Assembly (NCBI GenBank): GCA_021604645.1
Contig: BQJJ01000001.1
Coordinates: 124,001 to 188,000 of the forward strand
Length of the DNA stretch: 64,000 nucleotides
DNA from: Methyloligella sp.
GTDB taxonomy: Bacteria > Pseudomonadota > Alphaproteobacteria > Rhizobiales > HXMU1428-3
Direction of reading: 5' to 3'
Position numbers and translations under genes: made by a program. Within the stretch, counting starts at the first letter, position 1. Each line of letters opens with the position of its first letter. Shown here one piece after another: positions 52,647-61,624 of this stretch. A model generated the notes under the pieces. The model had not been told where the DNA came from. It searched no databases and worked only from the letters and a program-made list of their open reading frames with translations.

Positions 52647-52778
52647 GCGCTACTGGCGCAGACACAAAATTCCAGTGTATCCATACGCATTCTAATTTGC
52701 TTTTTAGCCCGTTCTCTGTTTCCTTAAATAAGGTAAAAATCTTGAATATGGGCCTCCCACACTGGAACAGACACTCAA

Positions 52779-54302
52779 ATGGAGCAGACAAACAAAACCA
52801 CAAAAACTTATGACCTGCTCATCATTGGTGGCGGGGTCAATGGCACTGGCATTGCCCGTGATGCAACGCTGCGTGGATTAAAGGTCTGTCTTTGCGAACA
52901 AGGGGACCTGGCTTCAGCAACATCTTCGGCCAGCACTAAATTAATACATGGTGGCTTGCGTTACCTTGAATTCGGTGATTTCAAACTGGTTCGTTCGGCT
53001 CTATTAGAGCGCAAATTATTAATGAATTTACTGCCAGGCTTCATCAAACCCCTCCGCTTCGTCCTCCCCTTTAAAAAAGGCATGCGCCCCCTTTGGCTTT
53101 TAAGGTTAGGCTTGTGGGTCTATGATCACCTCGGCCCATTAGGTGATCTACTTCCAACGGCAAAGAGATCATTTCAAAACAATGAATTTAGCCCTGTCTT
53201 GAAAGATCATTTTATAGAAGGGCTAGAATATTCGGACGGCTGGGTCGATGATGCAAGGCTTGTTATTTTTAACGCCTTAGAAGCCGCTCAAATAGGAGCT
53301 GATATTAGGCCAAATTGTAAAGTCACGTCAGCAAAAAGAGAAGACGGTCATTGGCTCATCGCTCTCTCAAATGGGGACAGCATAAAAGCAAAAGCGTTGG
53401 TGAACGCAACCGGCCCTTTTGTAAATCAATTCATCAAAGAAGCAGAAAATTCAGAACCGCTTCGCTCAGTCAGGCTTGTTCGGGGCAGTCACATCGTAGT
53501 GCCAAAGCTCTATGATTTAGAGCAGGCTTTTATATTGCAGCAAGATGATGGACGCATCATTTTCACCATTCCTTATGAGAAATTTTTCACTCTTGTCGGC
53601 ACAACCGAAGCAAGCCATGTCTCTTCATTAAAAAAAGTAGAAGCAAGCGAAGAAGAAATTACCTACCTGCTAAACGCAGTTAATAGAGATTTCAGAAAAC
53701 ATCTTAAACGCTCAGATGTCGGTTGGACGTTCTCCGGTGTAAGACCGCTTTTTGAAAATTCTGCAAAAGAAAAAAAGGCCGCACATAAGGTGAGCCGCGA
53801 CTATGAGCTAGCCGTTGATAAAGCCGCCGACCTACCAGTCATTCATGTATATGGCGGAAAAATCACGACCTTTAGAAAATTAGCCGTTGATACAGTCGAC
53901 CTTTTAAAACCATTTTTTACTGGTCTGGGTAGTAGTCGCACAAAAGAAGTGCCATACGCAGCGTTTGACCCGGTTGGTCATGAGGAGTGGCTAAAAGAGT
54001 TTCATGAACAATATGTATTATTACCTCTCTCGTTAAGAAACCGTTGGCTAAATTCTTATGGCCGGCGCAGTGATTGGTTCTTAAAAGGTGTGAAGTCAAA
54101 AAAAGATTTGGGCAAAGAATTTGGCGCTGGGTTGTTTGAGCGAGAAGTCAGATATTTAATGACACACGAATGGGTAACAACGTCAGAAGATGTCTTGTGG
54201 CGGCGCACCAAACTCGGCTTACATATGACAAGCACGCAAAGGGAAGGTTTGCAGAGTTGGATGCAGGAACAACAAGAGCGCTCCGATCTATACCAATTAT
54301 GA
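52779..54302 (+). CDS. glpD: Aerobic glycerol-3-phosphate dehydrogenase
   Basis: GlpD oxidises glycerol-3-phosphate to dihydroxyacetone phosphate and passes electrons to ubiquinone at the membrane. The 507-residue flavoprotein has the FAD fold DLLIIGGGVNGTGIARDA (residues 12-29), the family line ATSSASTKLIHGGLRYLE, VRGSHIVVPKLYD, and VHVYGGKITTFRKLA near the C-terminal part. No clear ribosome-binding site precedes the ATG. glpK follows after 48 bp, so the pair handles glycerol. No glpF or glpR is visible in the window. Confidence 0.95.
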   Translation: MEQTNKTTKTYDLLIIGGGVNGTGIARDATLRGLKVCLCEQGDLASATSSASTKLIHGGLRYLEFGDFKLVRSALLERKLLMNLLPGFIKPLRFVLPFKKGMRPLWLLRLGLWVYDHLGPLGDLLPTAKRSFQNNEFSPVLKDHFIEGLEYSDGWVDDARLVIFNALEAAQIGADIRPNCKVTSAKREDGHWLIALSNGDSIKAKALVNATGPFVNQFIKEAENSEPLRSVRLVRGSHIVVPKLYDLEQAFILQQDDGRIIFTIPYEKFFTLVGTTEASHVSSLKKVEASEEEITYLLNAVNRDFRKHLKRSDVGWTFSGVRPLFENSAKEKKAAHKVSRDYELAVDKAADLPVIHVYGGKITTFRKLAVDTVDLLKPFFTGLGSSRTKEVPYAAFDPVGHEEWLKEFHEQYVLLPLSLRNRWLNSYGRRSDWFLKGVKSKKDLGKEFGAGLFEREVRYLMTHEWVTTSEDVLWRRTKLGLHMTSTQREGLQSWMQEQQERSDLYQL

Positions 54303-54350
54303 ATTTATTTAGCGCCAAAATCATAATGGATTTTAAAAAGGAAGAGAGAC

Positions 54351-55847
54351 GTGAAAAACTATATCCTCAGCCTTGACCAAGGCACCACGTCAAGCAGAGC
54401 TCTCATTTTTGATGAAAATCAGGATATTGTTGGTTTAGGTCAGTTTCCTTTCAAGCAAATTTATCCCCAATCTGGATGGGTTGAACATGACCCAATTGAA
54501 ATTTGGCAAACCACTCTCAAAGCCGCCAAAGCTGCCATTAAAAGCGCAAAAATAACCCCGGGCGAAATAGCAGGCCTTGGTATTACCAATCAAAGAGAAA
54601 CAACAGTCCTTTGGGAAAAAGCAACAGGAACACCCGTTAGCAATGCAATTGTTTGGCAAGACAGGCGAACAAGTGATTTCTGTAGCAAGCTAAAAGTTGC
54701 AGGAAAAGAAGCGTTGGTGAGAGAAAAAACAGGTCTCTTACTCGACCCATATTTCAGCGCAACAAAGCTAAAATGGTTATTAGATCATACAAAGTCAGAA
54801 GCAGAACCAGAGGGAAAATCGCTTCGAAAAAGAGCAGCAAACAGTGAGCTTTGTTTCGGCACGATAGATAGTTGGCTCCTCTGGAATTTAACGGGCGGCA
54901 ACGAACATAAGACAGACGCCACAAATGCCTCAAGAACAATGCTTTACAACATTGTGACTGGGAAATGGGATGAAGACTTACTGGATCTATTTGATATCCC
55001 ACCAGAGCTTTTGCCAGAAGTGATGAATACAGTTGATGAGTTCGGCAAAACATCATCAGAGTTATTTGGAGCTGCAATCCCCATTAAAGCAATGGCTGGG
55101 GATCAGCACTCAGCACTGATCGGTCAGGCTTGTTTTAGAAAAGGAGACATTAAGTCAACCTACGGCACTGGTTGTTTTGCCCTCCAAAATATTGGAGAGC
55201 AAATTTCTGATGTAAAACCTGGTTTGCTAACCACGATTGCCTATCAAATCAAAGGAAAACCAACTTATGCAATTGAAGGGTCTGTTTTCATCGCAGGCGC
55301 TGGGGTTCAATGGCTGAGAGACGAGGTTAATCTAATAGAGGAAGCTGCAGAGTGTGATGAGTTGGCAGAAAACTCAAACCAAGAAGACCCAGTGTGTTTG
55401 GTCCCAGCTTTTACAGGTCTAGGGGCTCCTTATTGGCAAGCAGATGTAAGAGGTGCCTTGTTAAACCTGACAAGAGGGACAGGAAAAGCAGAAATCACTC
55501 GTGCAACCTTAGAGTCCGTTGGCTTTCAAACACGAGATTTGTTTAATGCAATGAACAATTCACTTCCCCAAACTTTAAGAGTAGATGGCGGACTGACAAA
55601 CTCAAACTGGACCATGCAATTTTTAGCAAATATCTTAAATTGCAATGTAGAGGTGAGTAAAACTTCAGAAGCCACAGCCCTAGGTGTTGCCTACCTTGCA
55701 GGCGCTAAATGTGGCCTTTATGGGAATTTTGAGGAGTTTTCTAAGCAATGGAAATATTCGAAAAAATACCAATCAACAGAGGGTGATAGCTGGAGAAAAG
55801 AAAAATATCAAATCTGGCAAAAGGCAATAGATACCTTAATTCATTGA
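54351..55847 (+). CDS. glpK: Glycerol kinase
   Basis: GlpK phosphorylates glycerol with ATP. The 498-residue FGGY kinase starts at a GTG behind AAGGAAGAG and reads LSLDQGTTSSRALIFDENQ, GITNQRETTVLWEK, WQDRRT, STYGTGCFALQNIG, and the FGGY region VDGGLTNSNWTMQF. Length is typical. It forms an operon with glpD. About 460 bp with a strong terminator follow before the convergent grpE. Confidence 0.95.
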   Translation: MKNYILSLDQGTTSSRALIFDENQDIVGLGQFPFKQIYPQSGWVEHDPIEIWQTTLKAAKAAIKSAKITPGEIAGLGITNQRETTVLWEKATGTPVSNAIVWQDRRTSDFCSKLKVAGKEALVREKTGLLLDPYFSATKLKWLLDHTKSEAEPEGKSLRKRAANSELCFGTIDSWLLWNLTGGNEHKTDATNASRTMLYNIVTGKWDEDLLDLFDIPPELLPEVMNTVDEFGKTSSELFGAAIPIKAMAGDQHSALIGQACFRKGDIKSTYGTGCFALQNIGEQISDVKPGLLTTIAYQIKGKPTYAIEGSVFIAGAGVQWLRDEVNLIEEAAECDELAENSNQEDPVCLVPAFTGLGAPYWQADVRGALLNLTRGTGKAEITRATLESVGFQTRDLFNAMNNSLPQTLRVDGGLTNSNWTMQFLANILNCNVEVSKTSEATALGVAYLAGAKCGLYGNFEEFSKQWKYSKKYQSTEGDSWRKEKYQIWQKAIDTLIH

Positions 55848-56304
55848 TCACCATAGATTATGTGAGACGTGTCTTAAAGCGCGAGACGGAAGTGTTTATA
55901 AAACCTTTAAAAAGTATGAAAGCCAAGTCTACGGATTATTAACCGAATCAGCTCAAATTATAAATAATCTTTCGGGCATTCACATTAGTATATTTTGACT
56001 CTTAAAACTGGTTAGAGCATTTCATTGTAGTTTTACAAAAAACAATGCTCTAGAGCTTCACCACTGTTTGGTTAAGTGTTGAACCGATCTTTAATTTTAA
56101 GTAATGCGTTCCCCCACTATGTTTTGGTATCGCATAGCATATATTGAATTGGTCACGCGTACATAAACTGTATTTGTAACGCGTAAAAGTGTTTTCTGCG
56201 TACCTGTTTTTGCGTAAAAAGCCTCCTTAATTTTTTTAAGGAGGCTTTTTAATTTCAAAATTACAAAATGTAGTTAAAAAACTCAGCTAGCAAAAAGCGA
56301 TGTC
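55848..56304. other. Intergenic region between convergent glpK and grpE
   Basis: 457 bp with no gene. A terminator stands at 56216-56252. Two ACGCG-containing stretches near 56155-56185 flank an AT-rich block, possibly forming a weak hairpin. Nothing else is seen. Confidence 0.5.
56216..56252. terminator. Bidirectional terminator before grpE end
   Basis: GCCTCCTTAA (56221-56230) pairs perfectly with TTAAGGAGGC (56236-56245) around a T5 loop, with A5 before and T5 after. Suits termination of both glpK and grpE transcripts. Confidence 0.9.
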
Positions 56305-57078
56305 TTAAACAGACTTATCGACTTTCTCTTCACTGGCTTTCTTATCACCATCTGATTTTGAGGTTTTCTCAGCGCTGTCTTCAGTCTTGGATGCCTTCTT
56401 TGGCTTTTCACCACCCTTAGCAACCCCAACCATAGCCGGCCGCAACACTCTTTTATCAATAGTAAATCCTGGAGCTACCACTTCTAAAATAGTACCTGCG
56501 GTAATCTCTGGATTTGGAATTTCAAATAGAGCTTGATGAGAATTCGGATCAAAGATCTCCCCTTTAGGGTCAATTCTTTTAATGCCATGACGTTCTAGTA
56601 CATTCGTTAACTCACGGCCTGTCATCTCAACGCCTTCAACAAGAGCCTTAAGAGCAGGGTCTTCATCCACAGCCCCTTCAGGAACAGCTGAAAGAGTGCG
56701 TGTTAAATTGTCATCGAGCGTTACAATGTCTTTTGCAAAATTTGTAATAGCAAATTTTGCCATATCTTGCTTTTCGCGCTCAGTTCGGCGGCGCAAATTT
56801 TCCATATCTGCAGCCTGGCGAAGCAGTTTATCTTTTAGTTCTGCAACTTCTGTTTCAAGAACTTCAACTGGATCAGGTTCAGAAGCTGCAGCAATATCTT
56901 CTAAATGGGCATCTGTATCAGACGTTTCAGTTTCCATTTTTTCTTCGCTTTGGTTGTTAGAGGACGCTTTAACACTTGATTTAGGCGCTGAAGTCTCAGT
57001 GTCACCAGCACCATCTACAGCATCATCCATAGGGGCTTCTTGTTTTTTTGTTTCTTTAGGGTCTGGTGTTTCGCTCAT
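56305..57078 (-). CDS. grpE: GrpE nucleotide exchange factor
   Basis: GrpE releases ADP from DnaK in the heat-shock chaperone cycle. I start at the ATG at 57078 (257 residues) rather than a TTG at 57099. Residues 1-80 are an acidic, disordered N-region; a coiled coil follows (VEVLETEVAELKDKLLRQAADMENLRRRTEREK) and the beta domain with FDPNSHQALFEIPNPE and GFTIDKRVLRPAMVGVAK. The C-terminus has a charged tail of about 35 residues. hrcA lies 236 bp upstream on the same strand. Confidence 0.94.
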   Translation of the reverse strand: MSETPDPKETKKQEAPMDDAVDGAGDTETSAPKSSVKASSNNQSEEKMETETSDTDAHLEDIAAASEPDPVEVLETEVAELKDKLLRQAADMENLRRRTEREKQDMAKFAITNFAKDIVTLDDNLTRTLSAVPEGAVDEDPALKALVEGVEMTGRELTNVLERHGIKRIDPKGEIFDPNSHQALFEIPNPEITAGTILEVVAPGFTIDKRVLRPAMVGVAKGGEKPKKASKTEDSAEKTSKSDGDKKASEEKVDKSV

Positions 57079-57314
57079 AAGTTTTACGTTTTGCCTCAAC
57101 AGTTTAAGTCACTAATTCTAAAGCCAAAATACTGAGACACAGACAGAGGTCACGTCACAATTTTCTTGGCTTGTCGTTGAATAATCAAGTTTCGAGATGG
57201 ATATTGGCCGTTTAGCTAAAAAAATCAAGTCATTTACCACTTAAAAAGTGATTTCCTGGGTAAAAATAAAGATGAAATAATCCAAGCATCACGTCTTCAT
57301 TAAAATAATGTTCA

Positions 57315-58382
57315 TTACGAGCTTATCAACCGGCTCATTAATTTCGCCGTGTAGTCTACCATCGGGATTATTCGGGCATAATTGAGGCGTGTTGGGCCAA
57401 TAATCCCCATAACACCAACGATGTTGCGCTCACTATCCTTAAAAGGAGCTGCCACAATAGAAGAGCCTGAAAGCGAGAAGAGCTTATTTTCAGAACCAAT
57501 AAAGATGCGAACTCCATTCGCCTCTTCAGAAGCACTTAACAATTTAACAAGTTCATTTTTCGTCTCTAAATCATCAAATAATTTACGAACGCGCTCTAAT
57601 TCTTCCGCAGCATTAATATCTTCAATGAGTTTAGAGCGGCCTCTGACAATAAGGCTTTTCTTACCATTGTCTTCACCAGACCAGAGCGCCACACCAGATT
57701 GAATGAGTTTGGTTGTTAAACTATCGAGTTCAGCTGATTGGGTGCGTAGTTCCTCTTCGATAAAGAGTTTAGCCTCATCAATTGTTCGCCCTTGTAAGCG
57801 AGTGCTCAGATAGTTAGACGCTTCTACCAAAGCTGATTGTGGTAAATCTTTCGGAATATCAATAATTCGGTTTTCAATATTATTTTCTTCACCAACTAGA
57901 ACTACAAGAGCTTTGCCTGCTTCAAGACGAACAAATTCAATTTGTTTGAGCTTGCTGATTTGTTTTTCAGTAAGAACAATTCCCGCACACTGAGAAAGCC
58001 CAGATAAAAGCTCGCCAGCTTCGGTGAGCATATCTTCAACAGGCTTATTCTGCACATCGGTAGATATTTGTTGTTCGATTGAATGGCGTTCTTCTTTTGA
58101 TAAATCACCAACTTGCAATAACCCATCAACAAACATACGAAGCCCAACCTCAGTAGGAAGTCGCCCGGCTGATGTATGAGGCTGTACAATAAGCCCTGCT
58201 TCTTCTAAGTCAGACATAACATTGCGAACTGAGGCCGGTGAGAGCGTCATTGGCAAATGACGACTAATATTGCGCGAGCCAACAGGCTCACCGGTTTCAA
58301 GAAAACTTTCAACGATCGTTCGAAATATCTCAAGCGACCTATTGTTTAGATCCAGAGGATTATGAGGAGGTTGGTTGGCCAT
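57315..58382 (-). CDS. hrcA: Heat-inducible transcription repressor HrcA
   Basis: HrcA represses chaperone genes by binding CIRCE operators. The 355-residue protein has the winged-helix region [47 protein letters not shown] and [21 protein letters not shown], and the C-terminal [21 protein letters not shown]. No CIRCE element (TTAGCACTC-N9-GAGTGCTAA) is visible near it or grpE, so its targets, probably groESL, are elsewhere. It is divergent from rph. Confidence 0.95.
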   Translation of the reverse strand: MANQPPHNPLDLNNRSLEIFRTIVESFLETGEPVGSRNISRHLPMTLSPASVRNVMSDLEEAGLIVQPHTSAGRLPTEVGLRMFVDGLLQVGDLSKEERHSIEQQISTDVQNKPVEDMLTEAGELLSGLSQCAGIVLTEKQISKLKQIEFVRLEAGKALVVLVGEENNIENRIIDIPKDLPQSALVEASNYLSTRLQGRTIDEAKLFIEEELRTQSAELDSLTTKLIQSGVALWSGEDNGKKSLIVRGRSKLIEDINAAEELERVRKLFDDLETKNELVKLLSASEEANGVRIFIGSENKLFSLSGSSIVAAPFKDSERNIVGVMGIIGPTRLNYARIIPMVDYTAKLMSRLISS

Positions 58383-58578
58383 ATATCTTTCAAGTTTTCA
58401 TGAGGTTTTACGTAAATTAATAAGAGGGCGATGCTTCGTCAACACAAGACTGCTGCATTAACAAAAGCTGGGCCTAAAGCCCATGATAACAAAAAGCTCA
58501 AAAGTGTCTTGTGCTAAATGGCAGCCTGCCATAGGTTATGGGCTTAAATCAGGAATTATAGGGGCTAAAGAGGTAAAA

Positions 58579-59292
58579 ATGCGTCCAAGTAAACGTCAAA
58601 ACGATGAAATGCGCCGTGTATCAATAGAACGCGCGGTTTCCCTTCACGCTGAAGGGTCCTGCATGATTAAATTTGGAAATACGCATGTTTTATGCACAGC
58701 GTCTCTAGAAGAGCGTATTCCCCCTTGGTTAAAAGGCAAAGGCCAAGGCTGGGTAACAGCAGAATACGGCATGCTGCCACGTTCAACGTCAGACAGAATG
58801 CGCCGGGAAGCAAGTGCCGGCAAACAATCTGGCCGCACACAAGAAATCCAGCGCCTCATCGGTAGATCCCTTAGAGCTGTAGTCGATATGAAAGAATTGG
58901 GAGAGCGTCAAATTTCAGTTGATTGTGATGTAATCCAAGCTGATGGTGGCACAAGAACAGCTTCAATTACAGGGGCATGGGTGGCCCTTTATGATTGCAT
59001 TGAATGGATGCGCGCAAGAGACATGGTCACGGGTGATGTTTTAACGGGGCAAGTTGCAGCTATTTCATGCGGCATTTATAAAGGCCAGGAAGTTCTTGAT
59101 CTTGATTACCCGGAAGATAGTGACGCAGAAGCAGATGCAAACTTTGTCATGACAGACAAGCAAGGCATTGTCGAAATTCAAGGCACAGCAGAAGCTGACC
59201 CATTTTCAGAAGAGCAGTTCACCGAACTGATGCGCTTAGCCAAAAAAGGCATCGGCGAGTTAGCCAATTTGCAAAAATTAACTGTGAGCTAG
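58579..59292 (+). CDS. rph: Ribonuclease PH
   Basis: RNase PH trims tRNA 3' ends by phosphorolysis. From the ATG at 58579 (AGAGGT before it) it is 237 residues, the family length, beginning [18 protein letters not shown]; an upstream ATG at 58483 would add 32 atypical residues. Motifs: [33 protein letters not shown], and [18 protein letters not shown], with [19 protein letters not shown]. The last G of its TAG stop is also the first base of a mini-hairpin repeat, exactly as at the end of era. Confidence 0.95.
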   Translation: MRPSKRQNDEMRRVSIERAVSLHAEGSCMIKFGNTHVLCTASLEERIPPWLKGKGQGWVTAEYGMLPRSTSDRMRREASAGKQSGRTQEIQRLIGRSLRAVVDMKELGERQISVDCDVIQADGGTRTASITGAWVALYDCIEWMRARDMVTGDVLTGQVAAISCGIYKGQEVLDLDYPEDSDAEADANFVMTDKQGIVEIQGTAEADPFSEEQFTELMRLAKKGIGELANLQKLTVS

Positions 59293-59398
59293 CACGGATG
59301 CGTAGTGGGCATCTGAAGTGCAGTTAAGAAAGCACGGATGCTGGACCGGTTGTTAGTGGGCAATCTGAAGGTCCATTAAGAGTGGGCAACTAAAGCGC
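59292..59398 (+). repeat. Mini-hairpin repeats, one nested inside another
   Basis: Copy 59292-59321 has outer stem GCAC/GTGC and inner stem GATGC/GCATC. A second copy (59332-59342 plus 59382-59398) is split by a third (59343-59374) with outer stem GGACC/GGTCC and inner GGTTG/CAATC. The arms differ from the era copy at several places, each with the matching change opposite. Confidence 0.8.
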
Positions 59399-59414
59399 AA
59401 CTAAAAACCTGCTA

Positions 59415-59562
59415 TACGAAGAAGGAACCCAGCCTTTTTTGTCCTTCAGTTGCCCACCAGCAACCGGACTAAGGCTGAGGGACATGGCAGCAGAGCTGCC
59501 CGGCGCAAGCGCCGCCCCTCGGAGGCCCAAGCGCCATAAGCGCTTGGAATAGCCGTGAGAGA
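59415..59562 (+). repeat. Multi-stem element, copy 4, with a reversed nested repeat
   Basis: 5' end TACGAAGAAGG, 3' end AATAGCCGTGAGAGA. Stem A is CCCAGCCTT with AAGGCTGAGGG (59428-59436, 59471-59481; two-base bulge); stem B GGCAGC/GCTGCC (59486-59500); stem C CGGCGC/GCGCCG (59501-59514); short stem CCTCGGAGG; stem E CCAAGCGC/GCGCTTGG (59527-59547). The loop of stem A holds a mini-hairpin in reverse orientation (59441-59469, arms GTCC/GGAC). Stems A and B differ fully from copies 1-3 yet pair. Confidence 0.85.
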
Positions 59563-59596
59563 TGCAACGGTTGCTGGTGAGCAACCTGAAGGAGCA
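59563..59596 (+). repeat. Mini-hairpin repeat supplying the rdgB ribosome-binding site
   Basis: Inner stem GGTTGC/GCAACC (59569-59574, 59581-59586) around TGGTGA, then TGAAGGAGCACT. The GGAG at 59591-59594 is nine bases before the rdgB GTG, so the repeat provides the ribosome-binding site. Confidence 0.75.
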
Positions 59597-59603
59597 CTAA
59601 AAA

Positions 59604-60224
59604 GTGAAATTAGAATCAGGGCAAAAACTCGTCGTAGCAAGTCATAACAAAGGCAAAGTACGTGAGATCAATGAGCTGATAAACCCTTATGGTTTAAACG
59701 CAGTCTCTGCAGGTGAACTTGAGTTGCCCGAGCCAATAGAAGATGGGAAAAGCTTTGCGGCTAACGCGATTATTAAAGCTGAAGCAGCTGCAAATGCAGC
59801 TGGTATACCAGCTTTGGCAGATGATTCAGGCCTTGAAGTTCACGGGCTTGATGGCGCTCCGGGTATTTTCTCCGCGCGTTGGGGCGGTGAGCAGGGTGAT
59901 TTTAATTTGGCAATGAACCGTGTTCATGATGAGTTGGAGGCCAAAGGCCTCACTGATACAGAACAGCGCACTGCAAATTTCACGTGTGCGTTAGCTCTGG
60001 CATTTCCGCAAACACCAGAAAAAATAGAGCCTCTTGTTTTTGAAGGTAAAGTTTTTGGCTCGCTTGTCTGGCCCCTTAGAGGTGAATATGGCTTTGGCTA
60101 TGACCCTATGTTTGTGGCCACAGGTGAGACACTCACTTTTGGGGAAATGGATCAAACGCGCAAACATCAAATGTCTCATAGAGCAAATGCCTTTGCATTA
60201 TTTAAAAAGGCTTGCCTTAGCTAA
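59604..60224 (+). CDS. rdgB: XTP/dITP pyrophosphatase (HAM1/RdgB)
   Basis: RdgB removes non-canonical purine triphosphates such as dITP and XTP before they enter DNA. The 206-residue protein starts at GTG; its core reads [34 protein letters not shown], and [26 protein letters not shown], and near the end GYDPMFV and [12 protein letters not shown]. It belongs to the rph-rdgB-hemW order common in alphaproteobacteria, but 310 bp of repeats separate it from rph. Confidence 0.95.
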   Translation: MKLESGQKLVVASHNKGKVREINELINPYGLNAVSAGELELPEPIEDGKSFAANAIIKAEAAANAAGIPALADDSGLEVHGLDGAPGIFSARWGGEQGDFNLAMNRVHDELEAKGLTDTEQRTANFTCALALAFPQTPEKIEPLVFEGKVFGSLVWPLRGEYGFGYDPMFVATGETLTFGEMDQTRKHQMSHRANAFALFKKACLS

Positions 60225-60268
60225 CCGGGCTAACCGGAACAAACGTTTCCTGTTTAAGGCATTATAAC

Positions 60269-61516
60269 ATGACACAATTACAAGAGAAGCAAGAGACAAT
60301 AAGCCCTGTCATTTACAACCCAATTCGTGGGTTTGGGGTCTATGTTCACTGGCCATTTTGCGCTGCCAAATGCCCTTATTGTGATTTTAATTCACACGTT
60401 GCAAAACAGACAATAGACGAGCTCCGTTTTTTAAAAGCCTATAAATCTGAAATATCTCATTGGGCGAACCAAATTCGTCAAAAGGGTCGTTTAAAAAAAA
60501 TTTCCTCGATTTTTTTCGGGGGTGGCACACCATCCCTTATGAGCCCATCCCTTGTTGAAGGCATATTAAAAGAGCTCGAAGCTACCTTTGGCTTTGCTGA
60601 AAACATAGAAATTAGTCTGGAAGCCAATCCCCAAAGTGTCGATGCGTTAAAGTTTAAAGATTTAAAAAGCGTAGGCGTTAATCGTCTCTCAATTGGTGTG
60701 CAGTCATTCAACGACCAGGATCTGAAAACACTCGGGCGATTGCATGATGTAAAGCAAGCAAAACAAGCAATTGAAATCGCTCAAAATCATTTCGATCGTT
60801 TCTCATTCGATCTTATTTACGGCCGCCCAAAACAAACACTGGCTGATTGGGAGACAGAGCTAGAAGATGCAATCTCTCATGGGACAACCCATCTCTCTTT
60901 GTATCAGCTGACTATCGAGCCAAACACACCATATAAAAAATTATATGATGCTGGCAAACTCATCATGCCAAGTGAAGAGCTTGCAGTGGATTTCTATGAG
61001 CTAACTCAGGAGCTTTGTGAGAGTAAGGGACTTCATCAATATGAAGTGTCAAACCATGCTGTAAAAGGAGAAGAAGCTCGTCATAATCTTCTCTATTGGC
61101 AATATGGAGAATTCTTAGGTCTTGGCGCCGGTGCACACGGTAGAGTGGTCATCGGAGATAAAAGGTTCGCAACAAGCACGGTAAAAATTCCAAGTAAATG
61201 GCTAGAGGCCGTGGAGTTAAAAGGACACGGTGCTATAGAGCAAGAAGAAGTCTCAAAAGAAACGCAGGCCATCGAGATTGTTCTGATGGGTATGAGATTG
61301 AAAACAGGTATCTCACTAATCGATCTTGTTGAACGAACCGGTCATCAAATTGAAATAGCCACAATTGAAAAATTACAAAAAGATGAACTTTTAAAGTCAA
61401 GTCAAAGAGGTGACAACGCGCTTCAACTCGTGCCAACTGCCAAGGGCACGCAGCTCCTAAATTACATGGCCGGTCAGCTCGTAGAAGGATTGATTGAAGT
61501 ATCTGAAGTAAACTAA
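60269..61516 (+). CDS. hemW: HemW-like radical SAM protein
   Basis: HemW is a heme-binding radical SAM protein related to coproporphyrinogen dehydrogenase HemN, thought to deliver heme to respiratory enzymes. The 415-residue protein has the cluster motif in FCAAKCPYCDFNSH (Cys-x3-Cys-x2-Cys), the GGGTPSLMSP motif, RLSIGVQSFND, LSLYQLTIEPNTP and YEVSNHAV, and lacks the extra N-terminal part of true HemN. It is 44 bp after rdgB. Confidence 0.93.
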   Translation: MTQLQEKQETISPVIYNPIRGFGVYVHWPFCAAKCPYCDFNSHVAKQTIDELRFLKAYKSEISHWANQIRQKGRLKKISSIFFGGGTPSLMSPSLVEGILKELEATFGFAENIEISLEANPQSVDALKFKDLKSVGVNRLSIGVQSFNDQDLKTLGRLHDVKQAKQAIEIAQNHFDRFSFDLIYGRPKQTLADWETELEDAISHGTTHLSLYQLTIEPNTPYKKLYDAGKLIMPSEELAVDFYELTQELCESKGLHQYEVSNHAVKGEEARHNLLYWQYGEFLGLGAGAHGRVVIGDKRFATSTVKIPSKWLEAVELKGHGAIEQEEVSKETQAIEIVLMGMRLKTGISLIDLVERTGHQIEIATIEKLQKDELLKSSQRGDNALQLVPTAKGTQLLNYMAGQLVEGLIEVSEVN

Positions 61517-61530
61517 TAGAAACGTTGCAG

Positions 61531-61600
61531 TACGAATTATCTGGTTCCAGCACCACCCTTCGGAGGTCTGCTGTTTCTGCTGTAGAAAAGCCGTGAGAGA
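61531..61600 (+). repeat. Multi-stem element, copy 5, degenerate
   Basis: Only TACGAA of the 5' end, then CAGCACCACCCTTCGGAGG and the 3' end AAGCCGTGAGAGAG remain; stems A and B are lost. The short stem here has a TTCG loop (CCTTCGGAGG). It appears to be an internal deletion of the element, again between convergent genes. Confidence 0.65.
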
Positions 61601-61624
61601 GAAAAGCTAAATAGCGTCTAGATC

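Noticed and set aside
58383-58578. CIRCE operator between hrcA and rph
   Set aside because: No TTAGCACTC or its complement is found there or near grpE.
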